Of a stretch of 64,000 nt of DNA, positions 25,810-37,599 are shown in pieces. A model generated the notes under the pieces. The model made no database searches. It was not told where the DNA came from and saw nothing but the letters and a program-made list of their open reading frames with translations. Both the position numbers and the translations under genes were made by a program. Numbering within the stretch: position 1 is the first letter of the stretch; the number at the start of each line of letters is the position of its first letter. This DNA is from Vicugna pacos (Eukaryota > Chordata > Mammalia > Artiodactyla > Camelidae): NCBI RefSeq assembly GCF_048564905.1, contig NC_132988.1, positions 68,566,001 to 68,630,000 on the forward strand, read 5' to 3'.

Positions 25810-26030
25810 TGATCCCAGTGTCAGACAGATATGGGTTGAATCCAGAGCACCACTGTCTACCTATGTGACTTTGGGCAAATTACTTAACCCAACTCAACTC
25901 AGTTTCTTCATCTGTAAAACTGACAATAACAGTAGTACCTGCCTGAAAGAGTTGTTGTACAGATAAAATGCAATAAATGTCCAGGACCTAGAACACAGAA
26001 AAGACAATAAATATAAACTATTATTTTTAT
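25810..26030 (+). repeat. MIR SINE
   Basis: Full MIR order: 'atgtgactttgggcaaatta', 'cagtttcttcatctgtaaaa', 'gcaataaatgtccaggacct'. Confidence 0.8.
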
Positions 26031-26225
26031 GTATATTAAATTTTTAATATATCCAAATAATCAGATTTTTACATCATGGCGAACCAAAAAATTTAAAAAC
26101 TGGGACAAAATTTTATTTTCCTGGTACCATCCTTTGGCTATATGTAACTTACATGCAAAAACAGAAGAGAAACTAATTGCTTCACTGTTCTAGACAGTTA
26201 TTACCACCATACCTACCCTCTAAAA

Positions 26226-26380
26226 GGGAAATATACACAAAATGTTATGATAAATCACAGAGAAAAAAATGTGACAATGAGTGTGTATATGTCCATGAAT
26301 GACTGAAAAATTGTGCTGAACACTGGAATTTGACACAACATTGTAAAATGATTATAAATCAATAAAAAATGTTAAAAAAA
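26226..26380 (+). mobile_element. Short, young L1 3' end
   Basis: About 150 bp of L1 3' UTR truncated at 'gggaaatatacacaaaatgt' and ending 'tataaatcaataaaaaatgt' with an A-rich tail. It differs at only a handful of positions from the 3' end of the L1 at 27070-28425, so it belongs to the same recently active subfamily. Confidence 0.85.
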
Positions 26381-26449
26381 TAAAAGGAAAAACTGAGTTT
26401 CAGTTTGGCATCATGATCACATCACATTCTACCAACTGGATACATTTTC

Positions 26450-26700
26450 TTCACTAGGTTCCCTACTATCGTTTAACCTCAGCCAGTCTGCTTTCCTTTC
26501 ACCATCGTGCAACCAGTTTCTTTCTTTTCATAGGTCTTTCCTTCAACATAGAAGGGCCTTTCACCTTATATCCTATATTCTTTACCAGCAATTTCACTTT
26601 TAAAACTCACTTTCTGCAAGAATGCTTCTATGATTAAGTCTCCTATTCTACTAACCCCCTTATTTGACATCCCTTTAGCATTTACCCTAAATAAATAATT
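26450..26700 (+). repeat. Possible L2 LINE fragment
   Basis: 'aactcactttctgcaagaat' followed by 'gattaagtctcctattctac' has the look of the L2 3' region; weakly supported. Confidence 0.3.
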
Positions 26701-26714
26701 TGCATTAATTGCAT

Positions 26715-26890
26715 GCTTGCAATGTACAAACACTGTTCTAATCATCTTAGTACACTATTTCATTTATTTGATGTAGCACTTTATTTATACTCTATTACAG
26801 ATCAGGAAACTGAGGCACAGAATGGTGAAGTAATTTGCCCAGGACACACCTGATCACTTTGACCTCAAAGCCCACATTGTTAGCAACTTA
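26715..26890 (-). repeat. MIR SINE
   Basis: Minus-strand MIR: 'gatcaggaaactgaggcaca' and the following 'taatttgcccaggacacacc'. Confidence 0.7.
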
Positions 26891-27069
26891 GCACTTTGTA
26901 TCCTATCTTTAACATAGTAAGATTTTTCATAATAAGGCTTATGTCAGCTCATGTATCAATGTCACATATGGTTTCTTCAACTAGACTATAACATTTTTGA
27001 GGAAAAGGAGTTTGAGTGCCTTTCTTTACCATCATTAAATTTAATATGATGGTCTTTGACCTTTAATAT

Positions 27070-28425
27070 TAAAGTTCAATGTCTTTTCAGCAAGTGGTAT
27101 TGAGAAAACTGCACAGCTGCATGTGAATCAGTGAAGTGAGAACACTCCTTCACACCATATACAAAAATAAACTCAAAATGACTAAGACTTAAACATAAGA
27201 CAAGACAGTATAAACCTCTTAGAAGAAAACATAGGCAAAATATTATCTGATATAAATCTTAGCAGTATTCTCCTAGAACAGTCTACCCAGGCAATTGAAA
27301 TAAAAGCAAAAATAAATAAATGGGATCTAATTAAACTTATAAGCTTTTGCACAGCAAAGGAAACCATAAGCAAAACAATAAGACAATGTACAAAATGGGA
27401 GAAAACATTTGCAAAAGATGAGACTGACAAGGGCTTAATTTCCAGAATATATAAATGGCTCATACAACTTAATACCAAAAAAACAAGCAACCCAGTCCAA
27501 AACTAGGCATATCTAAACAAGCAATACTCCAATGAATACATACAAATGGCCAATAGGCACATGAAAAAATGCCAAATATCACTAATTATCAGAGAAATGC
27601 AAATAAAAACTACCATGAGATATCACCTCACACCAGCCAGAATGGCCATGGTTAAAAAGTCCACAAATGATAAATGCTCGAGAGGGTGTGGAAAAAAGGG
27701 AATGTAGTTTGGTGCAGCCATTATGGAAAACAGTTGGAGATTCCTCAAAAAACTAAAAATAGACTTACCATATGATCCAGCAATCCTACTCCTGGGCATG
27801 TATCCAGAGGAAACTCTAATTTGAAAGATATATGTACCCCAATGTTCATAGCAGCACTATGTACAATAACCAAGACATGGAAACAACCTAAATGTCCATT
27901 GACAGATGACTGGATAAAGAAGATGTGGTATATTATACAATGGAATACTACTCATCCATAAAAAAAGAATAAAATAATGCTATTTGCAGCAACATGGATG
28001 GATCTGGAGATCGTCATTCTAAGTGAAGTAAGCCAGAAAGAGAAAGAAAAATACCATATGAGATCGCTCATATGTGGAATCTAAAAAACAAAAACAAAGC
28101 ATAAATACAGGACAGAAATGGACTCATGGACAGAGAATACAGACTTGTGGTTACGGGGGGGGGGGGTAGAGGGTGGGAAGGGATAGACTGGGATTTCAAA
28201 ATTGTAGAACAGATAAACAAGATTACACTGTATAGCACAGGGAAATATACACAAAATGTTATGATAAATCACAGAGAAAAAAATGTGACAATGAGTGTGT
28301 ATATGTCCATGTATGACTGAAAAATTGTACTGAACACTGGAATTTGACACAACACTGTAAAATGATTATGAATCAATAAAAATGTAAAAAAAAAAATAAA
28401 TAAAAAAAAAATAAAAAAAAGGAAA
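27070..28425 (+). mobile_element. 5'-truncated L1 (young subfamily), ORF2 3' end plus 3' UTR
   Basis: Near-consensus L1 ORF2 C-terminal coding blocks ('agcttttgcacagcaaagga', 'caaatggccaataggcacat', 'gcagcaacatggatggatct'). They are followed by a 3' UTR with a 12-base G run (28155-28166), then 'cactggaatttgacacaaca' and a long A-rich tail. About 1.35 kb remain of a roughly 6-7 kb element. Frames read from it are remnants of ORF2, not host genes. Confidence 0.9.
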
Positions 28426-28429
28426 ATAG

Positions 28430-28748
28430 AAGACACTAATAAACTTATCTAAAAAAAAGACAGACTCACAGACATAGTAAACAAATTTATGGTTACCAGG
28501 GGAAAGGGGGTGGGAAGGGATAAATTGGGAGTCTGAGATTTGGAAATATTTACTACTATATATAAAATACATTTTAAAAAACAAATTTCTCCTGTATAGC
28601 ACAGGGAACTATATTCAATATCTTGTAGTAACCTATAATGAAAAAGAGTATGAAAACTAATATATGTATGTCTATGTATGACTGAAGCATTATGCTGTAC
28701 ACCAGAAATGGCCAAATTGTAACTGACTATACTTCTTTTTTAAAAAAT
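28430..28748 (+). mobile_element. L1 3' UTR of a second subfamily, abutting the previous L1
   Basis: 'gactcacagacatagtaaac', 'atggttaccaggggaaaggg' and 'gctgtacaccagaaatggcc' define an L1 tail type different from its left neighbour. It lies directly 3' of that element's A-tail, consistent with one insertion at or into the tail of the other. Confidence 0.8.
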
Positions 28749-29799
28749 ATGAAAGGTCAAAGTGAGCCTTTAATAAATGCTCTTTAACAAACTCAGTAGT
28801 TAAGTGACTAAAACAAGATATGTATGTTTCCTGCTTTGCTTTCCTATTATCCACACCAGAGGCTTCTCCTGGGCAGAGTGAAAACAAACATTTCTATTGT
28901 AAAACTGACTCATGCCATCATGTAGAGTCAATGTGTGAAGACCTGAAGTCATCCTGTATTGGCTTGCGGTAAACTCTCTCATTCTTCCAAAAGTCCTTCT
29001 GAATTGGGCTTATTATAATGGGTATCAACTGGCAGATAATAATCCAGAAGAGAGAGAGATGAATCACCCTTGTAAACATATAAAGCAAGTTGGTGTGTCA
29101 CCTGGCAGTCCGCCAAGAACTACTGTATTCATCACACGTATTTTTGTCACAACAAACTCCCTTGTTTGTAAAGAACCAATGACAAATTTGTTCATTGTCA
29201 GAGTTTCCAGGGATGTGACTTTGGAATCCATCACGCAAAGAAAGGAAAGAGGGGCAGAAAATGAGTTCAACCTAACTGCAGTAAGTATATATGAAGCATA
29301 CTATGTGAAAAATTATTGTGAGATAGAAAGTCTTTGCATGGAAGGCATTTTAACATATATATTTTTAGTGTATATCAAAAAGTTTACATTAAACATGGCA
29401 AAAGATTAATTTGTATGTTATGTAAAATGTCTCATGATATGCTCAGTGATAATCAGTGATAAATGCAAAACATATACAAATTGATAAGAATATCAATTTC
29501 CCTGTGGCTAATAAGTAAAAACATGAACAATTTTCAAAAAGCAGAAATACAGTTATTAAATAAACATGTGAAGAAACTCTTTTATGGTTTCATTGTCTGT
29601 GAAGGGTTTCCCTCTGCTAAAGAAGCTGAGGCACTAATTGCAGTTGTTTCATTTTTCTGTATTAAAATTTTTAAAAACTTGGAATCTAAAAACAAATAAT
29701 AAACATGTGAAGAAAAGATTTAACCTTGATAATGATCAGAGAAATATAAATTAAAACACCAAGTTATTATCACAAGAAAAAATATTATAACCGTGTATG
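28749..29799. other. Intergenic, nothing recognised
   Basis: About 1 kb between L1 copies. A + strand frame at 29059-29409 and its minus-strand overlap show no domain, signal peptide or splice support. Confidence 0.4.
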
Positions 29800-30184
29800 G
29801 TGACAGATAGACTTCTTGCAGTGATTATTTCACAATATATACAAATATTGAATCATTATATCATACACCTGAAATTAATACATTATATGTCAGTTATACC
29901 TCAAAACAAAGTCAAAAACATAAAATACTACATTATAACTACTGAATTATGGAAAAAATTAATTAGATGAATAAATTCTGGCAAGTGAACTGGTATACAT
30001 AAACTGTTGGTAGCATATAAATTTGGATAATTTGGCAATACTTACCAAGAGTCATAAAAATATGCATACTTTTAACTAGGAATCTTATTCATAGGAAATT
30101 ATACCAAGAAAATAATTCAAAATATAAATTTTTAATATTTACTAATTAAAATATTTATAGTTAAAATTAGAAACAATCAAAGGT
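29800..30184 (+). mobile_element. Old L1 fragments
   Basis: An L1 tail ('gaatcattatatcatacacc', ending 'tcagttatacctcaaaacaa') at 29800-29905. It is followed at about 29940-30180 by a diverged ORF2-like tract ('gaactggtatacataaactg'). Confidence 0.55.
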
Positions 30185-31240
30185 CAAAAACTAGGAGTCT
30201 TACAACCTAGGGAATGGGAGAAAATTTTTGCAAAGGAAACCGACTAAAGCTTGATCTCCAGAATATATAAGCAACTAATATGCTTTAATAAGAAAAAAAA
30301 AAACCCAATCCAAAAATGGGCAGAAGACCTAAACAAGCAATTCTTCAAGAAAGAAATACAAATGATCAATAGGAACATAAAAAAAATGCTCAATATAACT
30401 AATTACCAGAGAAATGCAAATCAAAACTACAATGAGGTATCACCTCACACCAGTCAGAATGGCCATCATCCAAAAGTCCACAAATGACAAATGCTGGAGA
30501 GGCTGTGGAGAAAAGGGAATCCTCTACATTGCTGATGGGAATGCAGTTTGGTGCAGCCACTGTGGAAAACAGTATGGAGATTCCTCAAAAGACTAGGAAT
30601 AGACTTACCATATGACCCAGGAATCCCACTCCTGGGCATATATCCAGAAGGAACCCTACTTCAAAATGACATAAACACCCCAATGTTCATAGCAGCACTA
30701 TTTACAATAGCCAAGATATGGAAACAGCCTAAATGTCCATCAACGGATGACTGGATAAAGAAGAGGTGGTATATTTATACAATGGAATACTATTCAGCCA
30801 TAAAAACCAACAACATAATGTCATTTGCAGCAACATGGATGCTCCTGGAGAATGTCATTCTAAGTGAAGTAAGCCAGAAAGAGAAAGAAAAATACCATAT
30901 GAGATCACTCATATGTGGAATCTAAAGAAAAAAAAAAGCATAAATACAAAACAGAAATAGACTCATAGACATAGAATACAAACTTGTGGTTGCCAAGGGG
31001 GCGGGGGTTGGGAAGGGATAGACTGCGATTTCAAAATTGTAGAATAGATAAACAAGATTATACTGTATAGCACAGGGAAATATATACAAGATTTCATAGT
31101 AGCTCACAGAGAAAAAAATGTGACAATGAATATATATATGTTCATGTATAACTGAAAAATTGTGCTCTACACTGGAATTTGACACAACATTGTAAAATGA
31201 TTATAAATCAATAAAAAATGTTATATTGTTCAAAAAAATA
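30185..31240 (+). mobile_element. 5'-truncated L1, ORF2 3' end plus 3' UTR
   Basis: Encodes the typical ORF2 C-terminus in part (MEYYSAIKTNNIMSFAATWM, then ILSEVSQKEKEKYHM and LICGI). The 3' UTR ends with 'cactggaatttgacacaaca' and 'tataaatcaataaaaaatgt'. It has the same tail type as 27070-28425 but is somewhat more diverged. Confidence 0.9.
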
Positions 31241-31364
31241 AATTCGAGTTCAAAGATAGGAAATTCTTTAAAATAATTGCATACATCATTCTTATAAGGA
31301 ATATAATCCTCTGAAATAATGAAAAAAACTTGCACTAAAAAAAAGCATGGTCTTTGGAGATTAA

Positions 31365-31545
31365 CTCCCAGCTGTGCTATTTATTAACTCTGAAGGACAT
31401 AGTACCCTTTCTAAAGCTCAGTTTTCATAGTACTTATCTCATGAGGTGGTTCATAAAGATGAATGAAGGACTATTAAGCACAGCATCTGGTGCATGGTAA
31501 GTGATCACTAAAAATATGCTATTAATATCAGATACTTTAGTATAA
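31365..31545 (+). repeat. MIR SINE
   Basis: Diverged MIR with 'ctaaagctcagttttcatag', 'cttatctcatgaggtggttc' and 'tggtgcatggtaagtgatca'. Confidence 0.55.
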
Positions 31546-31845
31546 GATCCATGAAACCTTTATTATTGCTTTTATTATTCTAACACAAAATCAGCTTTAA
31601 AAATTGGCCTTCCCTGATATGATCATACTCTCTGCCCTTTTCCCTTTCCCTAAAGCTTAATGCATGACACTCTATCAGATTATTTTCCTAGAAAACTTAA
31701 TAGTTATCAGTCCACTCAGTCACCAGCATCTTGTAAAATCTCATCCTTCTTTAAGGGCTCAGCATAAACCTATTCTCCTCATACCTGACTCCAAAGCCCC
31801 AAAGTATTTCTTCAACCTCAGAAATTTTATAGCATTCTTCGACTG

Positions 31846-32106
31846 CAGTTTCCCAACCTTGCCACTATTGGCTTCTGGAGCTTGATAATTTTTTTGATGA
31901 AAGGGGAGAGGCCTGTCCTGTGCATTGTAGAATATTTAGCAGCATCTCTGGCCTCTACTCACTAGATGGTAATAGGAAATCCTTCCTCCTCCATTCCCCA
32001 CCCTGAAATTGTGACAATCAGAGATATTCCCATATCACTCAAGACGTTTTTTAATGTTCCCTGGGGTGCTGAGGGGCATAAAATTATCCCTGGTTGAGAA
32101 TCCCTG
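31846..32106 (+). repeat. MER20 hAT-Charlie element
   Basis: Left end 'cagtttcccaaccttgccac' and right end 'ccctggttgagaatccctg' are the MER20 inverted termini. The interior has 'gcctgtcctgtgcattgtag', 'atttagcagcatctctggcc' and 'tgttccctggggtgctgagg'. About 260 bp, near full length. MER20 copies are eutherian-specific and some act as regulatory elements in other contexts. Confidence 0.85.
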
Positions 32107-32337
32107 TTCTATAGTTTACTTATTTTAGCAGTTAATCCCTGTGGGATTATGCATTTTGATATTGTATGTGCTTTTCAGTTAAATCATTGTTGTTTTGTTG
32201 TATGTTTCACTAGCTATCTGGAGGTATCTCTCTCCTTTGAGTAAGTAGCTGATAAATTCCCTACAGACAGGTGTGTTATGCTGTACTTCTCTCTATCTGG
32301 TCAGTGTCGTCTGCCATTGGATGACTGATTTATTTTG

Positions 32338-32545
32338 GCATAGTGCATAAGAGTAACATGCCTGTATCTAAATTCTGGTTCCGCCGCTTACTTGTCACTT
32401 CAGGCAATTTACTTCACCTCTCTATAGATCAGTTTCATCATGTGTAGAAGGGGGAGACTGGTGTCTTCTTCATAAAGTTCTTGTGAGGATTAAATAAATT
32501 AATACATTGTAAAACACTAAAATAATGCCTTCCCACAGGAAATAC
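32338..32545 (+). repeat. MIR SINE
   Basis: 'atctaaattctggttccgcc', 'ttctggttccgccgcttact' and 'tcttgtgaggattaaataaa' follow MIR order. Confidence 0.75.
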
Positions 32546-33144
32546 TATCCAAGTATTACCTATGATAATGTGCACAGAACCAAAGGATGCAGCACAGGAG
32601 AAGGGATGATTTCTGTTCTTGCAGGAATGTTTTACATGGCTGAAAAGACATGAAAACCATTTCCCTAAATTTAGAGGACTGCATGCAAGTGAAACATGAA
32701 AGATTATAACAAGCAATCTGTCACCATGTGATGTATGAATGATTGCCAAATTACTGACAAATATTTGGAATTCAGAGAAGGAAAAATCACAGAGGAATGG
32801 AGTAGGGGGGAAGGAGTCACAGAAGAGGCAAAATTTGAATAGAACTTTAAAAATGAGTTGTGAAGAGGTAAGAAAAGAGTCTAGGCAAAGAGAAAGGTTC
32901 ACCTAAAACCCTGGAAGAGAAAAACCACGGCATGTTCTGGAGAGAGTGACTTAACAATTCTGTTGAAAGGACAATGTGTCAAAACAAAGTAAAAATTAGA
33001 GTTTGTGTTTTGTCACATACAGAACATCCCTACACATTTTAGTTAGTTGTTACAGTTCCCACTGGTGGCTGGAATAGCCACAGCCAAGGCTCATAGTCAA
33101 ATATGAAGTAGACTTTCCATATTAATGTCTCTTTATTTCAAGAA
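32546..33144. other. Intergenic, nothing firmly recognised
   Basis: A 154-codon minus-strand frame (32438-32902) spans this and the adjoining MIR. It has no recognisable domain and is judged to be chance. The 32770-32960 stretch weakly resembles an ancient LINE relic. Confidence 0.4.
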
Positions 33145-33370
33145 TAATAATAACTCATGGTCATTGAACATTTTCATTATATCAGATAGTGTGCTGAGAA
33201 CTTTATGTTCAGTATTCTATTTAAATTAAATGAAATTAATACTGTCTTATGGTAGCCTCCATTTTACAGATGAAGTTACTGTGGGAAAATACTATATATA
33301 TTCAAGTTGAGTAGCTCACCCAGTGTCACATGATCAGTGTCACAGAGGAGATTTAAACAGCTGTGCCCTC
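33145..33370 (-). repeat. MIR SINE
   Basis: Minus-strand MIR: 'agatagtgtgctgagaactt', 'cctccattttacagatgaag' and 'gtcacagaggagatttaaac'. Confidence 0.7.
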
Positions 33371-34312
33371 ACCAACTGTACTAACATCTACAGGGGCTAC
33401 TTTTTCTAGATTTTTCTTTATAACTTTTCTGTGGCATATGTCCCCACAGGTGTCTTAGATCTTCTATTATTCTAAGGGGCTTTTTTACTTTTGCTGTACT
33501 TTGAACACAGAGCTTCTTAATTGGGGCTCTGGTTGTTCTTAACATAGGTATAGTATTGATCAACATAACATAGTTTCCTTCAGCTGCAGTAACTTCTTTA
33601 ACATCGATAATCACTATCAGAAACACTCATGTACTCACACTGATTTCTAGATTTTTTTGTAATTAAAACATTTTCATAGGATTATATTTACTTTCTCAAT
33701 AACATAAACCAAAAAAAACAACCAACTTCAACTGATTACAACAATCATTATTATTGTATCAATATATAGTGTTTCACATAAAGTGGGAGGTATGATTAGA
33801 AAAGTGAATTAAAATGTTAATTTGACTGTCTGGTTCCAGAGGGTGAATTTTACCTTAGCGCCTCAGGGATCCTTAAAAAGTTTTTGAGTGGGGCAGTGAA
33901 ATGCTAAAACCAATATTTTAGGAAGATAAGTTTGGTGTTGGTATGCAGGAAATTGAAGGCAAAAGAAACTAATTGGTAAACACCTGGAAGACAGTAATGC
34001 CAAGACTGAGTGTGAAGGACATTTCAAAAAAGGTAGAAGCAACATGACTTATGACATACTGGATATTTGGCTTAAGAGAAAGGCAGAACATATGAATCCT
34101 ACAAAATATCATTATTAGCATGTCATGATCATGCTCATAAGCCATAAAAGACATATACACGCACTTCCCATTTCTCTGTTCAGCTGTCAACTAAGAAGCT
34201 TAACCCCATAGATTCAGCAACAACTTCCATTTAGAGGAAATGCCTTCCATCAGATCCCTCCTCTACCCTCCTTGGAGATCGTGGACCTAACTGCCAGTAC
34301 TCTTCCTCCTGT

Positions 34313-34365
34313 AACACACACACAGTCACACCTGCACACACAGTCACACCTGCACACACAGTGTC
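34313..34365. repeat. Short tandem repeat, 20-bp unit
   Basis: About 2.5 copies of a unit reading ACACACAGTCACACCTGCAC in tandem. A local CA-rich minisatellite 1.3 kb upstream of AMBN. Confidence 0.75.
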
Positions 34366-34429
34366 TTTGTGGTCCCATGTTTCATGTGGTTTCTCCCACA
34401 CAAAGAACTATCAACCCATTTATTGCACA

Positions 34430-34580
34430 CCCACTGTACAGAGCTGCTGCATCTTCATCATCACACCAAATCTTCAAAACAAGTCTATGGTAGGTAGAAA
34501 TTCTTACCCTTATATTACAGAGGAAGAAATGGAAGCTCAGAGAGATTAAGGGACTTAGCCAAGCACCAGAGCCAGAATAA
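34430..34580 (-). repeat. MIR SINE
   Basis: 'cttatattacagaggaagaa', 'tggaagctcagagagattaa' and 'ggacttagccaagcaccaga' are the MIR core read on the minus strand. Confidence 0.65.
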
Positions 34581-35690
34581 AGAGAGAAAGAGGCCAAAAA
34601 TAATACTTTTAATTTCAATAACATTTTGCTATTTACAAAACACATTCACATACTTTATTTCTTTGCCTCCTAAAAATAATTCTCTTATCAATGGGAAATG
34701 CATTTTTTCTTGGACAGCTTCTTGGATATCATTATAAACTGTTAGGTATGAAGAAAACTTTCTCCCAAAATACCAGCTTCCTCGATGTTCCCTGTAATTG
34801 ACAAGACCTCTACTTCCCTAAAGAGCATACTGACTCATCCCTTCTTAAGAAACTAATCTTAAACTCTTACCCCTACCACATCTGAAATCACACCTTTGGA
34901 AAGACAAGGAGGGGCAGAGAAATAACAAAAGCTGCCAAAGGTCAATCCATATCCAAGATATTCTTAACTGTTCAGAGAGAAAATCCCATTCATGTTGATA
35001 GCAGCCTTTAAAGTGACACAAATGTCACTCTCTAACCTGGCTTCATACTAAATGCCTGGAAATTGTTCTATCTAAAGAGTGAACTGACAGTAGTGCACAC
35101 TGACTTGACTGGTTCATGGAGAATGTTCTGATGTATGTACCTCTCCCCACCAAAGAACATGCACTAAAGGTTTACCTGAGGTGATTCATTCAGAGGGTCC
35201 TATTGAAATTTCTTGCAGAAGTTTGGCTATCTCTAGTATATTGTCTCCAGATACAAAAGTATCTGGGAAATTCTAAGGAAAGATTATAACATATTTATTA
35301 CTCATCTAGTATCTTCATCCTCTCTTCCAACCCCAGGAAGTCATTTTAGTGTTTCCTTCTAGACTGTCTGTATGCTGGCGGAAGGGAGCAGAGTTACTTT
35401 TACCACAACAAGTATGAGGTGAAAATCTTGAGAATACTGGCACGGGTCATTAGCTTTACTGAAAGATAAAAACCTGCACAAAGCAGATGATGGTTTATTT
35501 TGCACCTATTCTACAGATATTTCTCCCAGCTCACCAAAATAATTGTCTTCAGAGTTTATGTCCACTATTCCTTCACTGTCTTGCCTGCAATCAAGTTCTC
35601 TGAATAAATACAGGGGTTGAGTTACAATTAAAAATAATGAGACTCTACTGGGCCAATGTCCTTGCATGAAATAAAAGGGTGTAGACTAAT
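34581..35690. other. AMBN 5' flank, no named repeat
   Basis: About 1.1 kb of apparently unique sequence directly upstream of AMBN. I see no interspersed repeat, so it is a plausible place for ameloblast-specific regulatory sequence, but no individual factor site is claimed. Confidence 0.4.
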
Positions 35691-35734
35691 TGCAGGAGCA
35701 CAGTGGTTGTGTTTTTTTCCCCCACTTAGCTTCA

Positions 35735-35790
35735 CTTTGATTGGTGGATTGGCACTTTAAATAAAGGTTTCAGGTCTTCCCTGGATGAGA
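35735..35790 (+). promoter_or_regulatory. AMBN: Predicted AMBN core promoter
   Basis: A TATA-like element TTTAAATAAAGG at 35756-35767 lies about 125 bases before the start codon. Two inverted CCAAT boxes (ATTGG at 35740-35744 and 35748-35752) sit just upstream. The expected transcription start is about 25-30 bases past the TATA, near 35790. There is no CpG island, as usual for tissue-restricted SCPP genes. Inferred from motifs and distance only. Confidence 0.55.
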
Positions 35791-35890
35791 GATACAGAGT
35801 GAGTCCCCCGGCACAGTCCAGAAAAAAATTTTAAACTTCTTTTCTTAGAACTATCTTGGTTGGCATCACCAGGCCCTGAGAGCACAGTGC

Positions 35891-35905
35891 ATGCCAGCAT
35901 TGAAG
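35891..35905 (+). CDS. AMBN: AMBN coding exon 1 (MPALK)
   Basis: ATG CCA GCA TTG AAG is followed by donor GTAAAA at 35906. It matches the human N-terminus MSASK, whose next residues IPLFKMKD are encoded by exon 2 here as well. The 5' UTR is expected to begin near 35790. The start context (GTGCATGCC) is weak, with a pyrimidine at -3, so some initiation at the exon 2 ATG is possible. Confidence 0.85.
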
Positions 35906-36852
35906 GTAAAATGTGATTTTATGATTTCCATGTGATTCCTGTAAGTTCTTTTTTCCTATCTCCAGGCAGCATTTATAAAGAGGATTTATCTTCACTTGTC
36001 ACCAGAAGCAGAATAATAGCCTATTGTAAACCATTATTAGCATGTTCCAGAGAAGACATGCCTAATATCCTTCCAGCTAAGAAAAAAAAAGACTTTTCTA
36101 TAAATTTTTTTTTTACTATTTGTGATTGGTGACAGCACTAATAATTGAGAAAAGTAAGTAAATCTCTGACTAGTCAGAATTCTGTTCATGTGAGAGTAGT
36201 CGTTTGAACTTTTAGAATAAACTTAAAGAGATAATTTATTTTAGAAAGAGGAAAACTCAATTTTGAGATATATTGTCCACTAATATCAAAGGAAATTAAA
36301 ATATCTAGCTCATTTTTATTTTAAAAAGATAATTTTTGGCATCATTTTCTGAATAACCTAAACATGGAATGGTATACCCTTTATATCTGCACATAAAGGT
36401 TTGTTATGAAATGATTATTGGTTGTATTACATTTAAAATGCATTTCAAAATTTACTCTGGAGGGAAACAAGGTATAAAATCCTGTGAATCATACTTAATA
36501 GACCAAAATTTCACACAGTGAAAGGGATTTTCAAATTTATAATTTATTTTCTGAAATTAAACACAGCATTTAAAGAATATTCATGGAGGTGTTCCCACAT
36601 GTTCATCTGGGTGGTACCTCTGTAAAAAAATCAGAGTACTTAGAAAAATTTTAATTGCTTGTCAATTTATTCCAAAAACTAGTAAATAAAAATCAGCTGT
36701 TTAGCAACATTTAGTTGGTTTTTTGGTTTTGATTTTGTTTTGAACCTAGTCATTTTGGAAGAGCAGAGACTTGGCTCAGGAAAATATTGTCTTTTAACCA
36801 TTCTGATGTAAAAACTCCTCTGATTTAATTCTCCAATCCAACTCTGTTTCAG

Positions 36853-36921
36853 ATACCACTTTTCAAAATGAAGGACATGATACTGATCCTGTGCCTCCTG
36901 AAAATGAGTTCTGCAGTGCCG
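36853..36921 (+). CDS. AMBN: AMBN exon 2, signal peptide
   Basis: A 69-nt exon. The acceptor CTGTTTCAG ends at 36852 and the donor GTAAGT starts at 36922. It encodes IPLFKMKDMILILCLLKMSS then AVP, a signal peptide with hydrophobic core MILILCLL. By comparison with human, cleavage is expected after SSA, before VP. A second in-frame ATG (36868-36870) in a purine-rich context would give a shorter signal peptide starting MKDMILIL. Confidence 0.95.
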
Positions 36922-37599
36922 GTAAGTCAGTGTTCTAGAGGGTGCCCTCGGAGAAATATTGCCCAGACATCAAACTGAAGGACACAGCTGAGTGTCCATA
37001 CATGATTCATCTGGATTAATCCAGTGGTGTCTTCCTTCTGAGTTAAAAGTCACAGTTGCCCAGATGTCAGCCCTGACCATCCAAAAGCAATAAGTTAAAT
37101 ATATAATTTTCCTATTCAAAAAGATACTTTAAATATTCCAAAGACAACTTCTAAGTCTTATTCCATTCAGAGGTATAAGATGTATGTGTTTTCCAACAAT
37201 GCCACAGCACAAATTTATTATCAACTACCTGCTACCATTATGAAATCAAAACAGAAAAAGGAAATTTCTCCAAAAGAGTAAAGTACATTTTCTTCTTCAT
37301 TTCCAAAAGAACAATATTAGCCAAATTACTATGATTACAAAACTGAGCTAAGTGATTCTATTTGAAGCTAGTAATTAAGCAACGAATTTGCCTGATGGGG
37401 AGAAATTATGTGACTGAGAGTGAAGTTTCTTAAATCAGAATATGTCATGGCAGTGGCGCTAACTGTATGTTACAGTCCCACCCCTGGTCTACTCTATCAC
37501 CTATTGAGGTGATTGCATACAAGCACAATCCTTTGAGCACTGAACTACTTCAGCCAGTAGCATGTGATTCTGTTTACAGGAAGACTTTATTCAGCCACT

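Noticed and set aside
30251-30925. Overlapping + strand frames with clear protein similarity
   Set aside because: They are the C-terminal part of L1 ORF2 in a truncated L1, not a host gene.
32438-32902. 154-codon minus-strand frame, the longest outside known exons
   Set aside because: It begins in a MIR and has Phe/Ser/Cys-rich low-complexity content with no domain, splice or promoter support.
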